Shown here: positions 55,192 through 64,000 of the stretch, in pieces
How the letters are laid out: each line of letters starts with the position of its first letter
Numbering within the stretch: position 1 is the stretch's first letter
Source: Cyanobacteriota bacterium SRBZ.bins.94.201705
GTDB taxonomy: Bacteria; Cyanobacteriota; Cyanobacteriia; Cyanobacteriales; Cyanobacteriaceae
Direction: 5' to 3'
Assembly: GCA_030549855.1 (NCBI GenBank)
Contig: JAUQQP010000005.1
Location: 20,365 to 84,364 of the forward strand
DNA length: 64,000 nt
Position numbers and translations under genes: made by a program
The notes under the pieces: model-generated
What the model saw: the letters and a program-made list of their open reading frames with translations, nothing else
Databases searched by the model: none
Told to the model about the DNA's origin: nothing

Positions 55192-55677
55192 ATGAAACAG
55201 TTAAAAATCCTGTTTGTCTGTCTTGGTAACATTTGTCGTTCCCCCGCCGCTGAGGCTATAATGAAACACCTAGTAGAAAAGGAAGGCCTATCCGACAGAA
55301 TTCTTTGCGACTCCGCTGGCACTTCTAATTATCACATCGGTGAGTCTCCTGATAGACGAATGCAAGCCGCCGCCAAAAAACGGGGAATACAAGTGGAGGG
55401 CAAAGCTAGACAAATCGAGCCCTTTGACCTAGAATACTATGACCTCATCCTTGCCATGGACAAGTCCAACTACTACGACATTCTAGCACTCGACCCCGCC
55501 CGCAAATATAAAGATAAGGTTAAATTAATCTGTGATTTCGCCACTACTTTTGATGACAAAGAAGTTCCTGACCCCTATTATGGGGGAGAGGCTGGATTTA
55601 ACTATGTGCTAGACTTGCTTTTAGATGCCTGTAATGGACTGCTTGCCTACTGTAAAAAACTTCTAGCTGATTCCTAA
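55192..55677 (+). CDS. low-molecular-weight protein tyrosine phosphatase
   Basis: A 161-residue phosphatase. FVCLGNICRSPAAEAIM has the P-loop CX5RS near residue 12, and VPDPYYGGEAGF the catalytic general-acid Asp. It hydrolyses phosphotyrosine, and in cyanobacteria such enzymes act on kinases of polysaccharide export or phycobilisome-related proteins. Substrate not evident here. Confidence 0.94.
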   Translation: MKQLKILFVCLGNICRSPAAEAIMKHLVEKEGLSDRILCDSAGTSNYHIGESPDRRMQAAAKKRGIQVEGKARQIEPFDLEYYDLILAMDKSNYYDILALDPARKYKDKVKLICDFATTFDDKEVPDPYYGGEAGFNYVLDLLLDACNGLLAYCKKLLADS

Positions 55678-55753
55678 TTCTCCCCTTTTATTTCTCTTAC
55701 CTATTAACCCTTTTTTCTCTGCTATTTTCTCTCCCTTCTTTTCCCCATTGCCC

Positions 55754-56191
55754 ATGGATTCTCGTCTTTGGTTTTCCTTCTTGTTTCCCGTTTGTATTAG
55801 CCTTTTTCTTTCTTCCTGTGCCTCCCAGAAACAGAATGCTTGCCGTCAAATTTTCTCCACAGTTAAAGATTTAAACCTACAACTCCAACCCTTTCTTGCT
55901 ACCAAAGATAGCCAAAAAATTGCCGATGCTATCCCCATTTTTCAACAACACTCCCAGAAACTTTTAACTTTCCCTTCCTCTGATGCTACTGTGAGAAAAT
56001 ACGGGGAAAATTTGGCCTCCCTTTTCCTTGAATATGCCGCCGTTACCTCCGATTTTCTTGCCGCCAAAGCCTCCAAAGATACCGAAACCGTTATCTTCTC
56101 TCTCCAAAAACTTCATTCCCTCAGCCTACAACAGTCTTCTCTCCTCCAACAACTCCATCTCTATTGCCAATCTCCCCGGCAAAAAGACTAG
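55754..56191 (+). CDS. small predicted lipoprotein
   Basis: A 145-residue protein. WFSFLFPVCISLFLSSCASQ is a signal peptide ending in lipobox LSSC. The rest is helical (~30-140), rich in Gln/Leu, and resembles a four-helix bundle with no known motif. ATG 55754 is used; the frame opens two codons earlier at TTG. Same strand as the LMW-PTP gene, 76 bp later. Function unknown. Confidence 0.65.
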   Translation: MDSRLWFSFLFPVCISLFLSSCASQKQNACRQIFSTVKDLNLQLQPFLATKDSQKIADAIPIFQQHSQKLLTFPSSDATVRKYGENLASLFLEYAAVTSDFLAAKASKDTETVIFSLQKLHSLSLQQSSLLQQLHLYCQSPRQKD

Positions 56192-56220
56192 CCCGGGAGA
56201 AAGACAGGCCTTCCTGCTAC

Positions 56221-56308
56221 TTGACAAAATCCCCCCGCCGCGCTACAATAGGATTAATAGGCGGACGGCAGGAAAGGTGACTGCCAGGGTCGCACCTGCC
56301 CACTTTTT
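56221..56308 (+). ncRNA. candidate small RNA with its own promoter and terminator hairpin
   Basis: TTGACA (56221-56226) and TACAAT (56244-56249) are spaced by exactly 17 bp. From the expected start near 56256, about 50 bases follow that contain no open frame, GGCAG-GAAAGGTGA-CTGCC (a 5-bp hairpin), and an alternative AGGTG/CACCTGCC stem, ending in CACTTTTT (T-run 56304-56308). This looks like a short transcription unit of about 53 nt. It lacks the ACTCCTCACAC motif of Yfr1. A riboleader of the ABC gene is unlikely, as the T-run lies 420 bp before it. Not matched to a known family. Confidence 0.45.
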
Positions 56309-56729
56309 AAATGATAATTTACATCAATTACTTCTCCTTGCTAACGAAATATAAGAGACTTAGGCTACGGTAATTCGGCTTAAACAGCAACTATATGGGG
56401 CTTATCGTTAATCTTTGGCGATTAAAAAATGGGGTGCCCAGATGACTTGGTAGTCCTTTCGCCTACCGCCATTGTCATACCATGATAGCAAAAAAAACGG
56501 CAAAATGTCAAGGGGTGTGGAAAAAAAATCTGACAAAAGGGGAGTTATAAACAAGAGGATTTATGATAAAGTGAAATACTAAGCACTGAGAAGTTTGCTG
56601 GCAGGGTAGAAGAAGCGGCCTTATTGTCATAGGCCGGTTGACATTGAGCCTAACGTCATATTTTAAGCTATTCCGGGCGTGGGTGTGATAAAATCTGTTG
56701 CGGAGCATGGCGGCCAACTTCCCTGTAAT
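56309..56729. other. intergenic region before the ABC gene
   Basis: About 420 bp without a credible gene. It contains TTAATC-TTTGGC-GATTAA (a small hairpin, near 56411-56428) and a possible promoter for the ABC gene, TTGACA at 56638-56643 followed 17 bp later by TTTTAA. The rest is unexplained. Confidence 0.45.
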
Positions 56730-58355
56730 ATGAAAAATTGTCTATTGACAGTAGAAAATCTGCGGGTGGGCTACCGGAAAAACAGAGTGTGGGCAGTGGA
56801 GGGAGTGTCATTCCAGTTACAGCCGGGGGAAGTAATGGCACTGGTGGGGGAGTCAGGATGTGGTAAGTCTAGCATAGGCAAGGCAATAATGGGACTGTTG
56901 CCGGCAGATACGGTGGTGGAAGGAGAAATCAAATTTGAGGGAGAGTCTATATTCTCCTATAATAAAACCCAATGGCGCCACTTCCGGGGAGAAAAGGTGG
57001 GTCTGATTTTTCAAGATCCCATGACAAGGCTAAACCCCCTTATGACCATAGGGGAACACCTTTTAGAAACCCTGAAGGCCCATTACCCCCATCTGTCGCC
57101 CCAACAAGCCAGGGAAAAAGCGGAAAGGTGTCTGGAAACGGTAAAAATCCCCCCTAACAGATTCCACCAGTACCCCCATCAGTTAAGTGGTGGCATGCGT
57201 CAAAGGGTGGCTATTGGCCTGGCGTTACTGTTGGAACCTAAGTTGATTATAGCAGATGAACCCACCACTAGCCTAGATGTCACTATAGCTAACCAAATCC
57301 TCCAAGAGTTAACTAGCCTCTGCCGCCAAAGAGGGATGGCTTTGTTGTTGATTTCCCACGACTTGGCCCTGGTAGCTAAATACTGTGAGAGGATAGCTGT
57401 AATGTGTCAAGGGCAAATAGTGGAAATGGGCGCCGTAAAAGATGTCATCCACAACCCCCAACATGAATACAGTCGCACCCTCCTGGAGGCAGCCTTCCGT
57501 TTACACCAGCACCAGGCCAATACCAATGCCCCCCAAAAAAATAACAACCATACCCCCCTATTGGAGTTAAGAAATGTAAGACAGTATTACAAACTTGCCG
57601 GCAATTTCCTAGAACAGTGGTTGGGTAAAGGCCGTAAAATCATCAAGGCGGTGGATAATGTAAGTCTACAGGTTTGGGAAGGAGAAAGTCTGGGGATAGT
57701 AGGGGAATCTGGCTGTGGCAAAAGTACCCTCTCCCGCACTATCTTACAACTGCTTCCCCCACAGGAAGGAAAGATTCTTTGGCAAGGAAAAGATGTCTCT
57801 ACCCTCTCTGGCAGACAGTTAAGGGCTTGGCGGAGAGAAGTACAAATGATTTTCCAAGACCCACATGCCTGTCTTAACCCCATGATGACGGTAGGAGAAG
57901 CCTTGGCTGAACCTCTGGTTATCCACCGTCTGGGAGACAAAAGGGAAAATCGTCAAAGGGTTGAAGAAATGCTCTCCCGGGTTGGTCTTGACCCTTCCTT
58001 GTACTACAAGCGTTATCCAAAGGAACTATCTGGAGGACAACAGCAGCGGGTGGCTTTGGCAAGGGCACTTATCACCTATCCTAAGCTAGTGATTTGTGAT
58101 GAGCCGGTGAGTATGTTGGATGCTACAGTCCAAGCACAAGTATTGGAGTTGATGTTGACACTGAAACAAGAATTCAATCTGACTTATATCTTCATCACCC
58201 ATGACTTGTCTGTAGCCCGTTTCTTCTGTAACCGCATTGCTGTGATGTATCAAGGCCAAATAGTAGAATTAGCCGATACCCACACCATCTTCCATCAGCC
58301 ACAACACCCCTACACCCAAACTCTATTGGCTTCTTCTCCTTCTGTTGCCCTCTAA
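56730..58355 (+). CDS. double-ATPase peptide/nickel-type ABC transporter protein
   Basis: A ~541-residue protein with two complete ABC ATPase domains. First: GESGCGKSSIGKA (Walker A), LSGGMRQRVAIG (signature), LIIADEPTTSLDVT (Walker B). Second: GESGCGKSTLSRT, LSGGQQQRVALARALI, LVICDEPVSMLDATV. Fused DppD-DppF-type proteins drive import of peptides, glutathione or nickel. A linker of ~25 residues carries an Asn/His stretch (NAPQKNNNHTP). No permease or binding protein is adjacent, so the cargo is unknown. The frame opens earlier at GTG 56679; ATG 56730 starts the conserved part. Confidence 0.9.
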   Translation: MKNCLLTVENLRVGYRKNRVWAVEGVSFQLQPGEVMALVGESGCGKSSIGKAIMGLLPADTVVEGEIKFEGESIFSYNKTQWRHFRGEKVGLIFQDPMTRLNPLMTIGEHLLETLKAHYPHLSPQQAREKAERCLETVKIPPNRFHQYPHQLSGGMRQRVAIGLALLLEPKLIIADEPTTSLDVTIANQILQELTSLCRQRGMALLLISHDLALVAKYCERIAVMCQGQIVEMGAVKDVIHNPQHEYSRTLLEAAFRLHQHQANTNAPQKNNNHTPLLELRNVRQYYKLAGNFLEQWLGKGRKIIKAVDNVSLQVWEGESLGIVGESGCGKSTLSRTILQLLPPQEGKILWQGKDVSTLSGRQLRAWRREVQMIFQDPHACLNPMMTVGEALAEPLVIHRLGDKRENRQRVEEMLSRVGLDPSLYYKRYPKELSGGQQQRVALARALITYPKLVICDEPVSMLDATVQAQVLELMLTLKQEFNLTYIFITHDLSVARFFCNRIAVMYQGQIVELADTHTIFHQPQHPYTQTLLASSPSVAL

Positions 58356-58361
58356 ATAGCC

Positions 58362-59270
58362 CTAGTCCCAGGGGACACTATCTAACAAGCGGGCTACAAT
58401 GGCCTTGCTATTCTTACCACCTGCTGGAATTAAACGGTGACACAATACACTGGGGGCAATAAATTTAATATCATCGGGGATTACATAGTCTCTTCCCTCC
58501 AAAAAAGCAAAGGCCTGACAAGCCTTTTGTAATACCACTGCCCCACGAGGGCTTATACCCAAAGTGATGTCATCATCATTGCGAGAGGCATTTACTAGGG
58601 TTACTATGTACTTTTGAATCTCCTTGGCTACCTTCACCGAAGACACCTGTCTTTGTAACTCCAGTACCTCCTCTAGGGTGATACAAGGCTGTAATTCTTC
58701 CACTGGTGTAGGATTCAGTTGCCTCTCCAACATCTCTAACTCTTCCTCAAAGGAGGGGTAACCTAGACTCAAGGATATAGCAAACCTATCCATCTGTGCC
58801 TCTGGCAGGGGGAAAGTGCCTTGGTATTCTACCGGATTCTGGGTGGCAATCACAAAAAAAGGAGAAGGTACCCTTCTAGCTACCCCATCCACCGTAATCT
58901 GTCTTTCCTCCATCACCTCTAGTAGGGCTGATTGTGTTCTAGGAGTAGCACGATTTATTTCATCAGCCAATAACACATTAGCAAAAGCAGGCCCAGGAAT
59001 AAACTCAAATTCCCTAGTATTAGGATTCCACACATTGGTGCCAGTGATATCGCTAGGTAACAAATCGGGGGTACATTGGATTCGTTGAAATTTGCCATTG
59101 ATAGATTTAGCCAGGGATTTGGCCAACAGGGTCTTGCCCACTCCAGGCACATCCTCTAACAAGGCATGGCCTCCACTTAACAAGGCCACCAGTACTAATT
59201 TTATAGCCTTTTCCTTCCCCACTATTGTACGGGCCAAGTTTTCCTTTAGGATACTTATCTTCTCCCTCAT
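58362..59270 (-). CDS. MoxR-family AAA ATPase
   Basis: A 302-residue AAA+ protein. LEDVPGVGKTLLAKSLAKS is Walker A, LLADEINRATPRTQSALLEV Walker B with its sensor, and VIATQNPVEYQGTFPLPEAQ the sensor-1 region. MoxR proteins fold or activate other proteins, typically together with a VWA/DUF58 protein and often a TgpA transglutaminase. Here no DUF58 gene is adjacent, but a TgpA-like gene lies 5 kb away. It ends 6 bp from the convergent ABC gene. Confidence 0.92.
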   Translation of the reverse strand: MREKISILKENLARTIVGKEKAIKLVLVALLSGGHALLEDVPGVGKTLLAKSLAKSINGKFQRIQCTPDLLPSDITGTNVWNPNTREFEFIPGPAFANVLLADEINRATPRTQSALLEVMEERQITVDGVARRVPSPFFVIATQNPVEYQGTFPLPEAQMDRFAISLSLGYPSFEEELEMLERQLNPTPVEELQPCITLEEVLELQRQVSSVKVAKEIQKYIVTLVNASRNDDDITLGISPRGAVVLQKACQAFAFLEGRDYVIPDDIKFIAPSVLCHRLIPAGGKNSKAIVARLLDSVPWD

Positions 59271-59414
59271 GCCTCTTCTCTTTCTTCAGCGCCTCTATTC
59301 TACTGTAGTCGTAAACCCTTTTCCCAGCAACTGTTTTCTGGGGGTGCATAATTTTTCCCCTTTAACAGGATGTATGAGTAGGAAAGGTTCCTTACATTCT
59401 AGGGGCATTTAGAC

Positions 59415-62400
59415 ATGTTTAAAAAGGGAGATATAATCAAAGGCCAATTCTGGAATGAAACCATAAAAGTAGACTTTTGTGAGGATAGGGGAAAACATCT
59501 ACGTCTTGTTGGCGTCACAACTCTAACTGGAAAACATGTGGATGACCTAATAGAGAAGGAAAAATTGGCTGATATTCAAATAATCAATCAAAAAATTTTC
59601 AGCCAACCTGCCTGGAAATCCTTTCTCGCTTTAGAGACAAAACGCTACCGATATGCCTCCTCCTTTGCCCCATTGTTAGCAGTAAGTGTTTCCAGAGTAG
59701 ACCCCCTTCCCCATCAAATTGAGGCCGTATACAATTATGTCTTAAAATTGCCTCGTATTCGCTTTTTAATTGCCGATGACCCAGGCGCCGGTAAAACTAT
59801 TATGGCCGGTTTGATTATTAAGGAGTTAAAACTGCGACATGTTGTTAGGAGAATACTAATCATATGCCCCGGACATTTAAAAGATCAATGGAAACGGGAG
59901 TTAAGGGAAAAATTTGAAGAAAACTTTGAGCTAATTGACAGAAACCGCGTTGATGCTGCTTATGGAGAAAACATTTGGCAGAGGGAAAATCAAGTTATTA
60001 CCTCCATGGATTTTGCTAAAAAGGATGACATATTACCCTCCCTTGCCGCCTCTAATTTTGACCTTATTGTTGTGGATGAAGCCCACAAAATGAGTGCCTA
60101 CCGCTATGGGGACAAAATCGAAAAATCTGACAGATATAAACTAGGAGAAACCTTGTCGCGTATCTCTACCCATCTTCTTTTTCTCACTGCCACTCCTCAC
60201 AGGGGGGATGCAGAAAATTTCAGACTATTCCTCGACTTACTTCAACCGGGTTTCTTCGCCAACAGACAATTAATTGAAGAGTCTCTAAAATCCAAAGATA
60301 ATCCCCTTTTTTTGCGTAGAATTAAGGAAGATTTGCGAGATTTTGAAGGTAAACCCCTATTCCTTCCCCGCCACGTAAATACCGTTAGTTTCAAGCTGTC
60401 TCGAACAGAAAAAAACCTATACGACTGTCTATCAGAATATGTGGTAAACCAGTACAACAAGGCCATAAACAGAGACAAGAAAAGAAATGTAGCCTTTGCC
60501 CTAGTAATTCTCCAAAGACGTCTTGCCTCCAGTACCTATGCCCTGTTAAAATCTCTACAAAGAAGAAAGAAAAAACTAGAGGAATATGTCAGCAATTACC
60601 AGAATAATTTTAAGTCAAAAAATGTAATTTTCTCCCTGGAAGAGGTGGAAGAATGGGCAGAAGAAGAGCGGTGGCAAGCAGAGGAAAAATGGGAAACAAC
60701 TCCTATTTCCCAGGACACAAAGGAAATAAAAGATGAAATCCAAACCCTAGAGAAACTAATAAAAATTGCCAGGATTGTTGTGGAAAAAGGAGGGGAAATT
60801 AAACTAAAGAAACTGAAAGAATCCCTTGAACAACTAAGAAATAAGATATCCGAAGAACAAGACAGAAAAATTTTAATATTCACCGAATCCCGCGACACCC
60901 TGGAATATCTGGAGAGAAAAATTAAAGAATGGGGATATGAAGTAAATACTATTCACGGTGGCATGAAGCTAGAAGAAAGGGTAAAAGCAGAAGCAGTGTT
61001 TAGGAATAAAACAGAGGTGATGATTGCCACTGAGGCAGCCGGTGAAGGTATCAACCTGCAATTTTGTCACATGATGATCAATTTTGACTTACCATGGAAT
61101 CCTAATCGGTTGGAACAGAGAATGGGGCGTATCCACCGCTATGGACAAACCAAAGAGGTATTTGTACACAACTTGGTGGCTACCGACACCCGTGAGGGGA
61201 TGGTAATGTCTCGTCTTTTGGATAAAATTGAAGAAATCAAAAAGGCCCTCGGCTCTGATAAAGTATTTGACGTAATCGGCGAAATCATTGACAGTAAACA
61301 GTTTACTCAGGCACTTTTAGACGCTGCCGTCAAGGCCAGAAGTATAGATGAAATACTAAAAACCATAGACATTAAGGTAGACGAGGAATACATCAACAAA
61401 GTCAGGGAAAATCTGGGGGAAACCCTTGCTACCCGTTATATCGACTACAGCCAAGTCAAAGACATAGCACAAAAAGCCCGGGAATATCGTTTAGTGCCAG
61501 AATACACTCAAAACTATTTCCTAAAGGCGTTTGAAAAAGCGGGGGGAAAAATCGAAAACACTGCCTCTGTTGGCATTTTCAGAATAAAAGCCATACCCCA
61601 TGAAATCAGAGATATTGCAGAGGAAGAATCTTTCAAGAAGACTTATGGGACTATTTTAAGGGAATATCCTCGTGTCACCTTCGATAAAGAAATATCCCAA
61701 AGGAGGGCAAATGTAGAATTTATTTCCTTTGGCCATCCTCTGTTTGAAGCCGTAATGCAGTGGGTAGAAAAATTCGCTTCTGAGGCTATTAGTCAAGGTG
61801 CCATTTTTTATGATCCCAACCAGAAGATGGATGGTTATATTCTCTTCTATGAGGGGATGGTAAAAGATGCCACTGGCAGTGTTGCCGGTAAACAGTTATT
61901 TTCCCTCCTCTGGCACAATAACACCATTAAACCCATACAACCCCACATTTTATGGGATCTTGTGGCAGAAAACCAACCCGAAGATTTGCCCCCTGAAGAG
62001 ATTAATATTGAGAGTATACAAAGAAAGGCAGATGAAGAGGCCATTAGAATCCTTGAGGAGTATAGACAGGAACTACAAACAGAAAGACAAAGACAAGCTG
62101 AAATAAAACAGAAGTACGGTGTAAAATCCCTAGAATACCTGATTGACCAACTAGACGGGGATTTAATCGAATTAGAGGGGCGTAGGGAAAAAGGCGAAGA
62201 CGTGGAGTTACCCATTCGCAATAAGATGGAACAAAAAAGACAATATGAGATGGCATTAGCTACCCTTAAAGAAACCATCCAACGGGAACAATGTCTCTAC
62301 CTGAGTATGCCTGTATTTTTAGGTGCTATTCGGGTGAAACCTTATCCCTACACACCCTTTACAGTAAGCGATGACATGGTAAGCGATGAGCAAATCGAGG

Positions 62401-62783
62401 CAATAGGCATGCAGTTTGCGCTAGAATACGAGCGTAGCCAAGGAAGAAAACCCGAAGACGTATCCAAAGAAAACCTCGGTTACGACATTCGCTCCAAAGA
62501 CGAATCCAAAGACGAATCCAAAGATGAAAAGGACAGGATTCGCTATATTGAGGTGAAAACTCGTGCCAGGGAGGGAGATATTGCCCTTACTCAAAACGAG
62601 TGGTTTAAAGCCCAACGCCTTGGCAATGATTATTACCTGTATGTAGTCTTCAATGCTGCCACCAAGCCAGAGTTGTATATAATTCAAAATCCGGCAAAAA
62701 ACCTTAAGCCGGAACAAAAAATTGAGCTAGTACGCTTTTTCGTCAACAAAGAACAGATTTTAGCCAAAAGGAGGAATAAGTGA
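59415..62783 (+). CDS. SNF2-like helicase with C-terminal DUF3883-like domain (DrmD-like)
   Basis: A 1122-residue superfamily-2 ATPase. [20 protein letters not shown] is motif [15 protein letters not shown] motif II (DEAH), [14 protein letters not shown] motif III, then [13 protein letters not shown] and [20 protein letters not shown] (motifs V-VI). A charged coiled-coil segment (~375-480) lies between the ATPase halves. The last ~110 residues ([11 protein letters not shown]...[33 protein letters not shown]) resemble a DUF3883/PD-(D/E)XK-like nuclease fold. Such helicases open DISARM class 1 and related anti-phage loci. The DUF1156 gene starts 1 bp after its stop. Start ATG 59415 follows AGGGG. 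Confidence 0.88.
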   Translation: MFKKGDIIKGQFWNETIKVDFCEDRGKHLRLVGVTTLTGKHVDDLIEKEKLADIQIINQKIFSQPAWKSFLALETKRYRYASSFAPLLAVSVSRVDPLPHQIEAVYNYVLKLPRIRFLIADDPGAGKTIMAGLIIKELKLRHVVRRILIICPGHLKDQWKRELREKFEENFELIDRNRVDAAYGENIWQRENQVITSMDFAKKDDILPSLAASNFDLIVVDEAHKMSAYRYGDKIEKSDRYKLGETLSRISTHLLFLTATPHRGDAENFRLFLDLLQPGFFANRQLIEESLKSKDNPLFLRRIKEDLRDFEGKPLFLPRHVNTVSFKLSRTEKNLYDCLSEYVVNQYNKAINRDKKRNVAFALVILQRRLASSTYALLKSLQRRKKKLEEYVSNYQNNFKSKNVIFSLEEVEEWAEEERWQAEEKWETTPISQDTKEIKDEIQTLEKLIKIARIVVEKGGEIKLKKLKESLEQLRNKISEEQDRKILIFTESRDTLEYLERKIKEWGYEVNTIHGGMKLEERVKAEAVFRNKTEVMIATEAAGEGINLQFCHMMINFDLPWNPNRLEQRMGRIHRYGQTKEVFVHNLVATDTREGMVMSRLLDKIEEIKKALGSDKVFDVIGEIIDSKQFTQALLDAAVKARSIDEILKTIDIKVDEEYINKVRENLGETLATRYIDYSQVKDIAQKAREYRLVPEYTQNYFLKAFEKAGGKIENTASVGIFRIKAIPHEIRDIAEEESFKKTYGTILREYPRVTFDKEISQRRANVEFISFGHPLFEAVMQWVEKFASEAISQGAIFYDPNQKMDGYILFYEGMVKDATGSVAGKQLFSLLWHNNTIKPIQPHILWDLVAENQPEDLPPEEINIESIQRKADEEAIRILEEYRQELQTERQRQAEIKQKYGVKSLEYLIDQLDGDLIELEGRREKGEDVELPIRNKMEQKRQYEMALATLKETIQREQCLYLSMPVFLGAIRVKPYPYTPFTVSDDMVSDEQIEAIGMQFALEYERSQGRKPEDVSKENLGYDIRSKDESKDESKDEKDRIRYIEVKTRAREGDIALTQNEWFKAQRLGNDYYLYVVFNAATKPELYIIQNPAKNLKPEQKIELVRFFVNKEQILAKRRNK
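62493..62528 (+). repeat. three 12-bp tandem repeats in the helicase gene
   Basis: TCCAAAGACGAA occurs at 62493-62504, 62505-62516 and, with one change, 62517-62528. It encodes [12 protein letters not shown] in the linker just before the DUF3883-like domain. Reading frame is kept. Confidence 0.92.
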
Positions 62784-62784
62784 G

Positions 62785-64000
62785 ATGAATGGAGACAAAA
62801 CCCTTAAAAACCAACGCTTTATCGAAGTATCGTTTCCAGTAAAAGAGGTAGGCGAGATTTCGGCAAAAGAAAAAAATATCCGACACGGACATATTAGTAC
62901 GTTGCATATTTGGTGGGCAAGACGTCCTTTGGCTGCAAGTCGCGCGACTGCGTATGCTGCCCTTACTCCAATACCTGAAGATCCGATTGAATGGCAAAAA
63001 AAGAGAGATTTTATTATTAGCCTATCCAAGTGGGAAAATTCAAACAACGAACAACTTATCAAACAGGCACAAGAGGAAATTTTAAAAGCAAACGGAGGTA
63101 AGCCCCCAAAGGTTATAGATCCCTTCTCGGGAGGTGGTTCTTATCCTCTCGAAGCGCTTAGACTGGGTTGTGAAGCTTATGCTAATGATTACAATCCTGT
63201 GGCTGTACTTATTGAAAAAGCTACCTTAGAATTTCCACAAAAATTCAGCAAACCTTTTGATGGCATGCCTAATTTGCTTAAACTGCATGCTTCTAATCAA
63301 TCGAAAGGCAATTTGTTTACGGATGAGAATAGAACAATCCAAAATCCTTTGCTCTTTGCTGTTGAGTATTGGGGCAATTGGGTTTTAGAAGAAGCAAAAA
63401 AAGAATTAGCTGAATTTTATACTTCCAATAAGAGTGAAATTCCAGTTGGCTACATTTGGGCAAGAACTGTTCCTTGCCAAAATCCAATATGTGGAATAGA
63501 AATCCCTCTGATGCGTCAATATTGGCTTGCTAAGAAGGACAAGAAAAAGGTTGCCTTGCATCCTATTACAAAAGGGGAGGGTAAGCCAATTGAATTTGAA
63601 ATTGTGGCGCAAGGTAGTTCCAACTACAAACCTTGGCCCAAAGATTTTGATCCCGAAGAGGGTACAGTAGCTCGTGCCAAAGTGCGGTGTCCAGCCTGTG
63701 GCTCAATGATTGATGACAAAACCACACGTAAACTCTTCCAAACCGGAAAAGCTGGGGAAAGAATGATTGCTGTGGTTTATACAAAACCCAAAACCGAAGG
63801 CAAATACTACCGCTTAGCCACAGAAGAAGATATAAAAACCTTTGAAAAAGCTAAAAAAGCACTTAACAAAAAAATCGAAGAACTCCGCGAAAAATGGATG
63901 TTGGAACCTGTGCCAGATGAGGAATTGAAAAGAGTACCAATTACTTTTGGTGTAATTAATGTGTGGGTTTATGGAATGAACACTTGGGGTGATCTTTTCA
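62785..64000 (+). CDS. DUF1156-type DNA methyltransferase (3' end off the window)
   Basis: The frame is open from ATG 62785 to the window end, about 405 residues. The N-terminal [20 protein letters not shown] is the DUF1156 signature. [16 protein letters not shown] is the SAM-binding motif I of an N6-adenine-type methylase; its catalytic DPPY-type motif must lie beyond the window. CQNPIC and CPAC are Cys pairs of a zinc-binding insert (~230-310). The ATG is preceded by a strong aaggaggaa and lies 1 bp after the helicase stop, so they are an operon. In a defence locus it would mark self DNA. AT-rich compared with the genes to its left. Confidence 0.85.
   Translation, partial: MNGDKTLKNQRFIEVSFPVKEVGEISAKEKNIRHGHISTLHIWWARRPLAASRATAYAALTPIPEDPIEWQKKRDFIISLSKWENSNNEQLIKQAQEEILKANGGKPPKVIDPFSGGGSYPLEALRLGCEAYANDYNPVAVLIEKATLEFPQKFSKPFDGMPNLLKLHASNQSKGNLFTDENRTIQNPLLFAVEYWGNWVLEEAKKELAEFYTSNKSEIPVGYIWARTVPCQNPICGIEIPLMRQYWLAKKDKKKVALHPITKGEGKPIEFEIVAQGSSNYKPWPKDFDPEEGTVARAKVRCPACGSMIDDKTTRKLFQTGKAGERMIAVVYTKPKTEGKYYRLATEEDIKTFEKAKKALNKKIEELREKWMLEPVPDEELKRVPITFGVINVWVYGMNTWGDLF

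Noticed and set aside
56221..56308. Yfr1 small RNA
   Set aside because: The conserved ACTCCTCACAC core is absent, so I call it only a candidate small RNA.

Overview
The window is chromosomal DNA from a beta-cyanobacterium. The evidence is a tandem-BMC carboxysome shell protein (CcmO), a CO2 hydration protein of the CupA/CupB (ChpY/ChpX) family, cyanophycin synthetase and cyanophycinase, a plastoquinone-type UbiA prenyltransferase, an arginine dihydrolase of the ArgZ/AgrE type, and several conserved cyanobacterial proteins such as the DUF3386 protein and a two-subunit glycyl-tRNA synthetase alpha chain. Nothing here points to heterocysts. Most of the window is ordinary housekeeping DNA: genes alternate strand freely, operons are short, and convergent genes are packed so tightly that three pairs share their stop codons. 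The species cannot be named from the sequence alone.

Layout. 1-5.2 kb: a ClC-type channel/antiporter running off the left edge, divergent from a PP2C phosphatase that is followed by an amidase. 5.7-8 kb: a GT4 glycosyltransferase, then a broken Rpn/COG5464-like nuclease gene. 8-20 kb: DUF3386 protein, a DHH-CBS-tRNA nucleotidyltransferase fusion, a 141-bp tandem repeat, a membrane protein, pheS, a GT2 enzyme, an acidic repeat/coiled-coil membrane-anchored protein, an RsbW-like kinase, an alpha/beta hydrolase. 19-29 kb: hisD-SDR, malic enzyme, cysH, hisC, glyQ, tRNA-Phe, clpB. 29-35 kb: a two-gene operon of unknown function (coiled-coil protein plus VWA lipoprotein), a radical-SAM activase, a GT-B enzyme, small conserved proteins, rpmB. 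35-50 kb: metallophosphatase, miaE, cphB-cphA, trmD-ubiA-coaX, cupB, a Crp-family regulator, ccmO, argF, a YqeY protein, argZ. 50-58 kb: an RHH-type DNA-binding protein, rhodanese, a transglutaminase-fold membrane protein with altered catalytic residues, def, ebfC, LMW-PTP, a lipoprotein, a candidate small RNA, a double-ATPase ABC protein and MoxR. 59.4-64 kb: a SNF2-like helicase with a C-terminal DUF3883-like domain, followed after 1 bp by a DUF1156-type DNA methyltransferase that runs off the right edge.

How they fit together. Two themes recur. The first is nitrogen storage: cphB-cphA make and break cyanophycin (Arg-Asp polymer), argF makes citrulline on the way to arginine, and argZ degrades arginine to ornithine and ammonium, all within about 13 kb. 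The second is inorganic carbon uptake: the CupA/B-type CO2 hydration protein, a Crp-type regulator and ccmO lie side by side. The last 4.6 kb looks like the start of an anti-phage restriction/defence locus (DISARM class 1-like, or a related DUF1156 system). The least explained material is the VWA lipoprotein/coiled-coil pair at 29.3-32.4 kb and the promoter-plus-hairpin unit at 56.2 kb.
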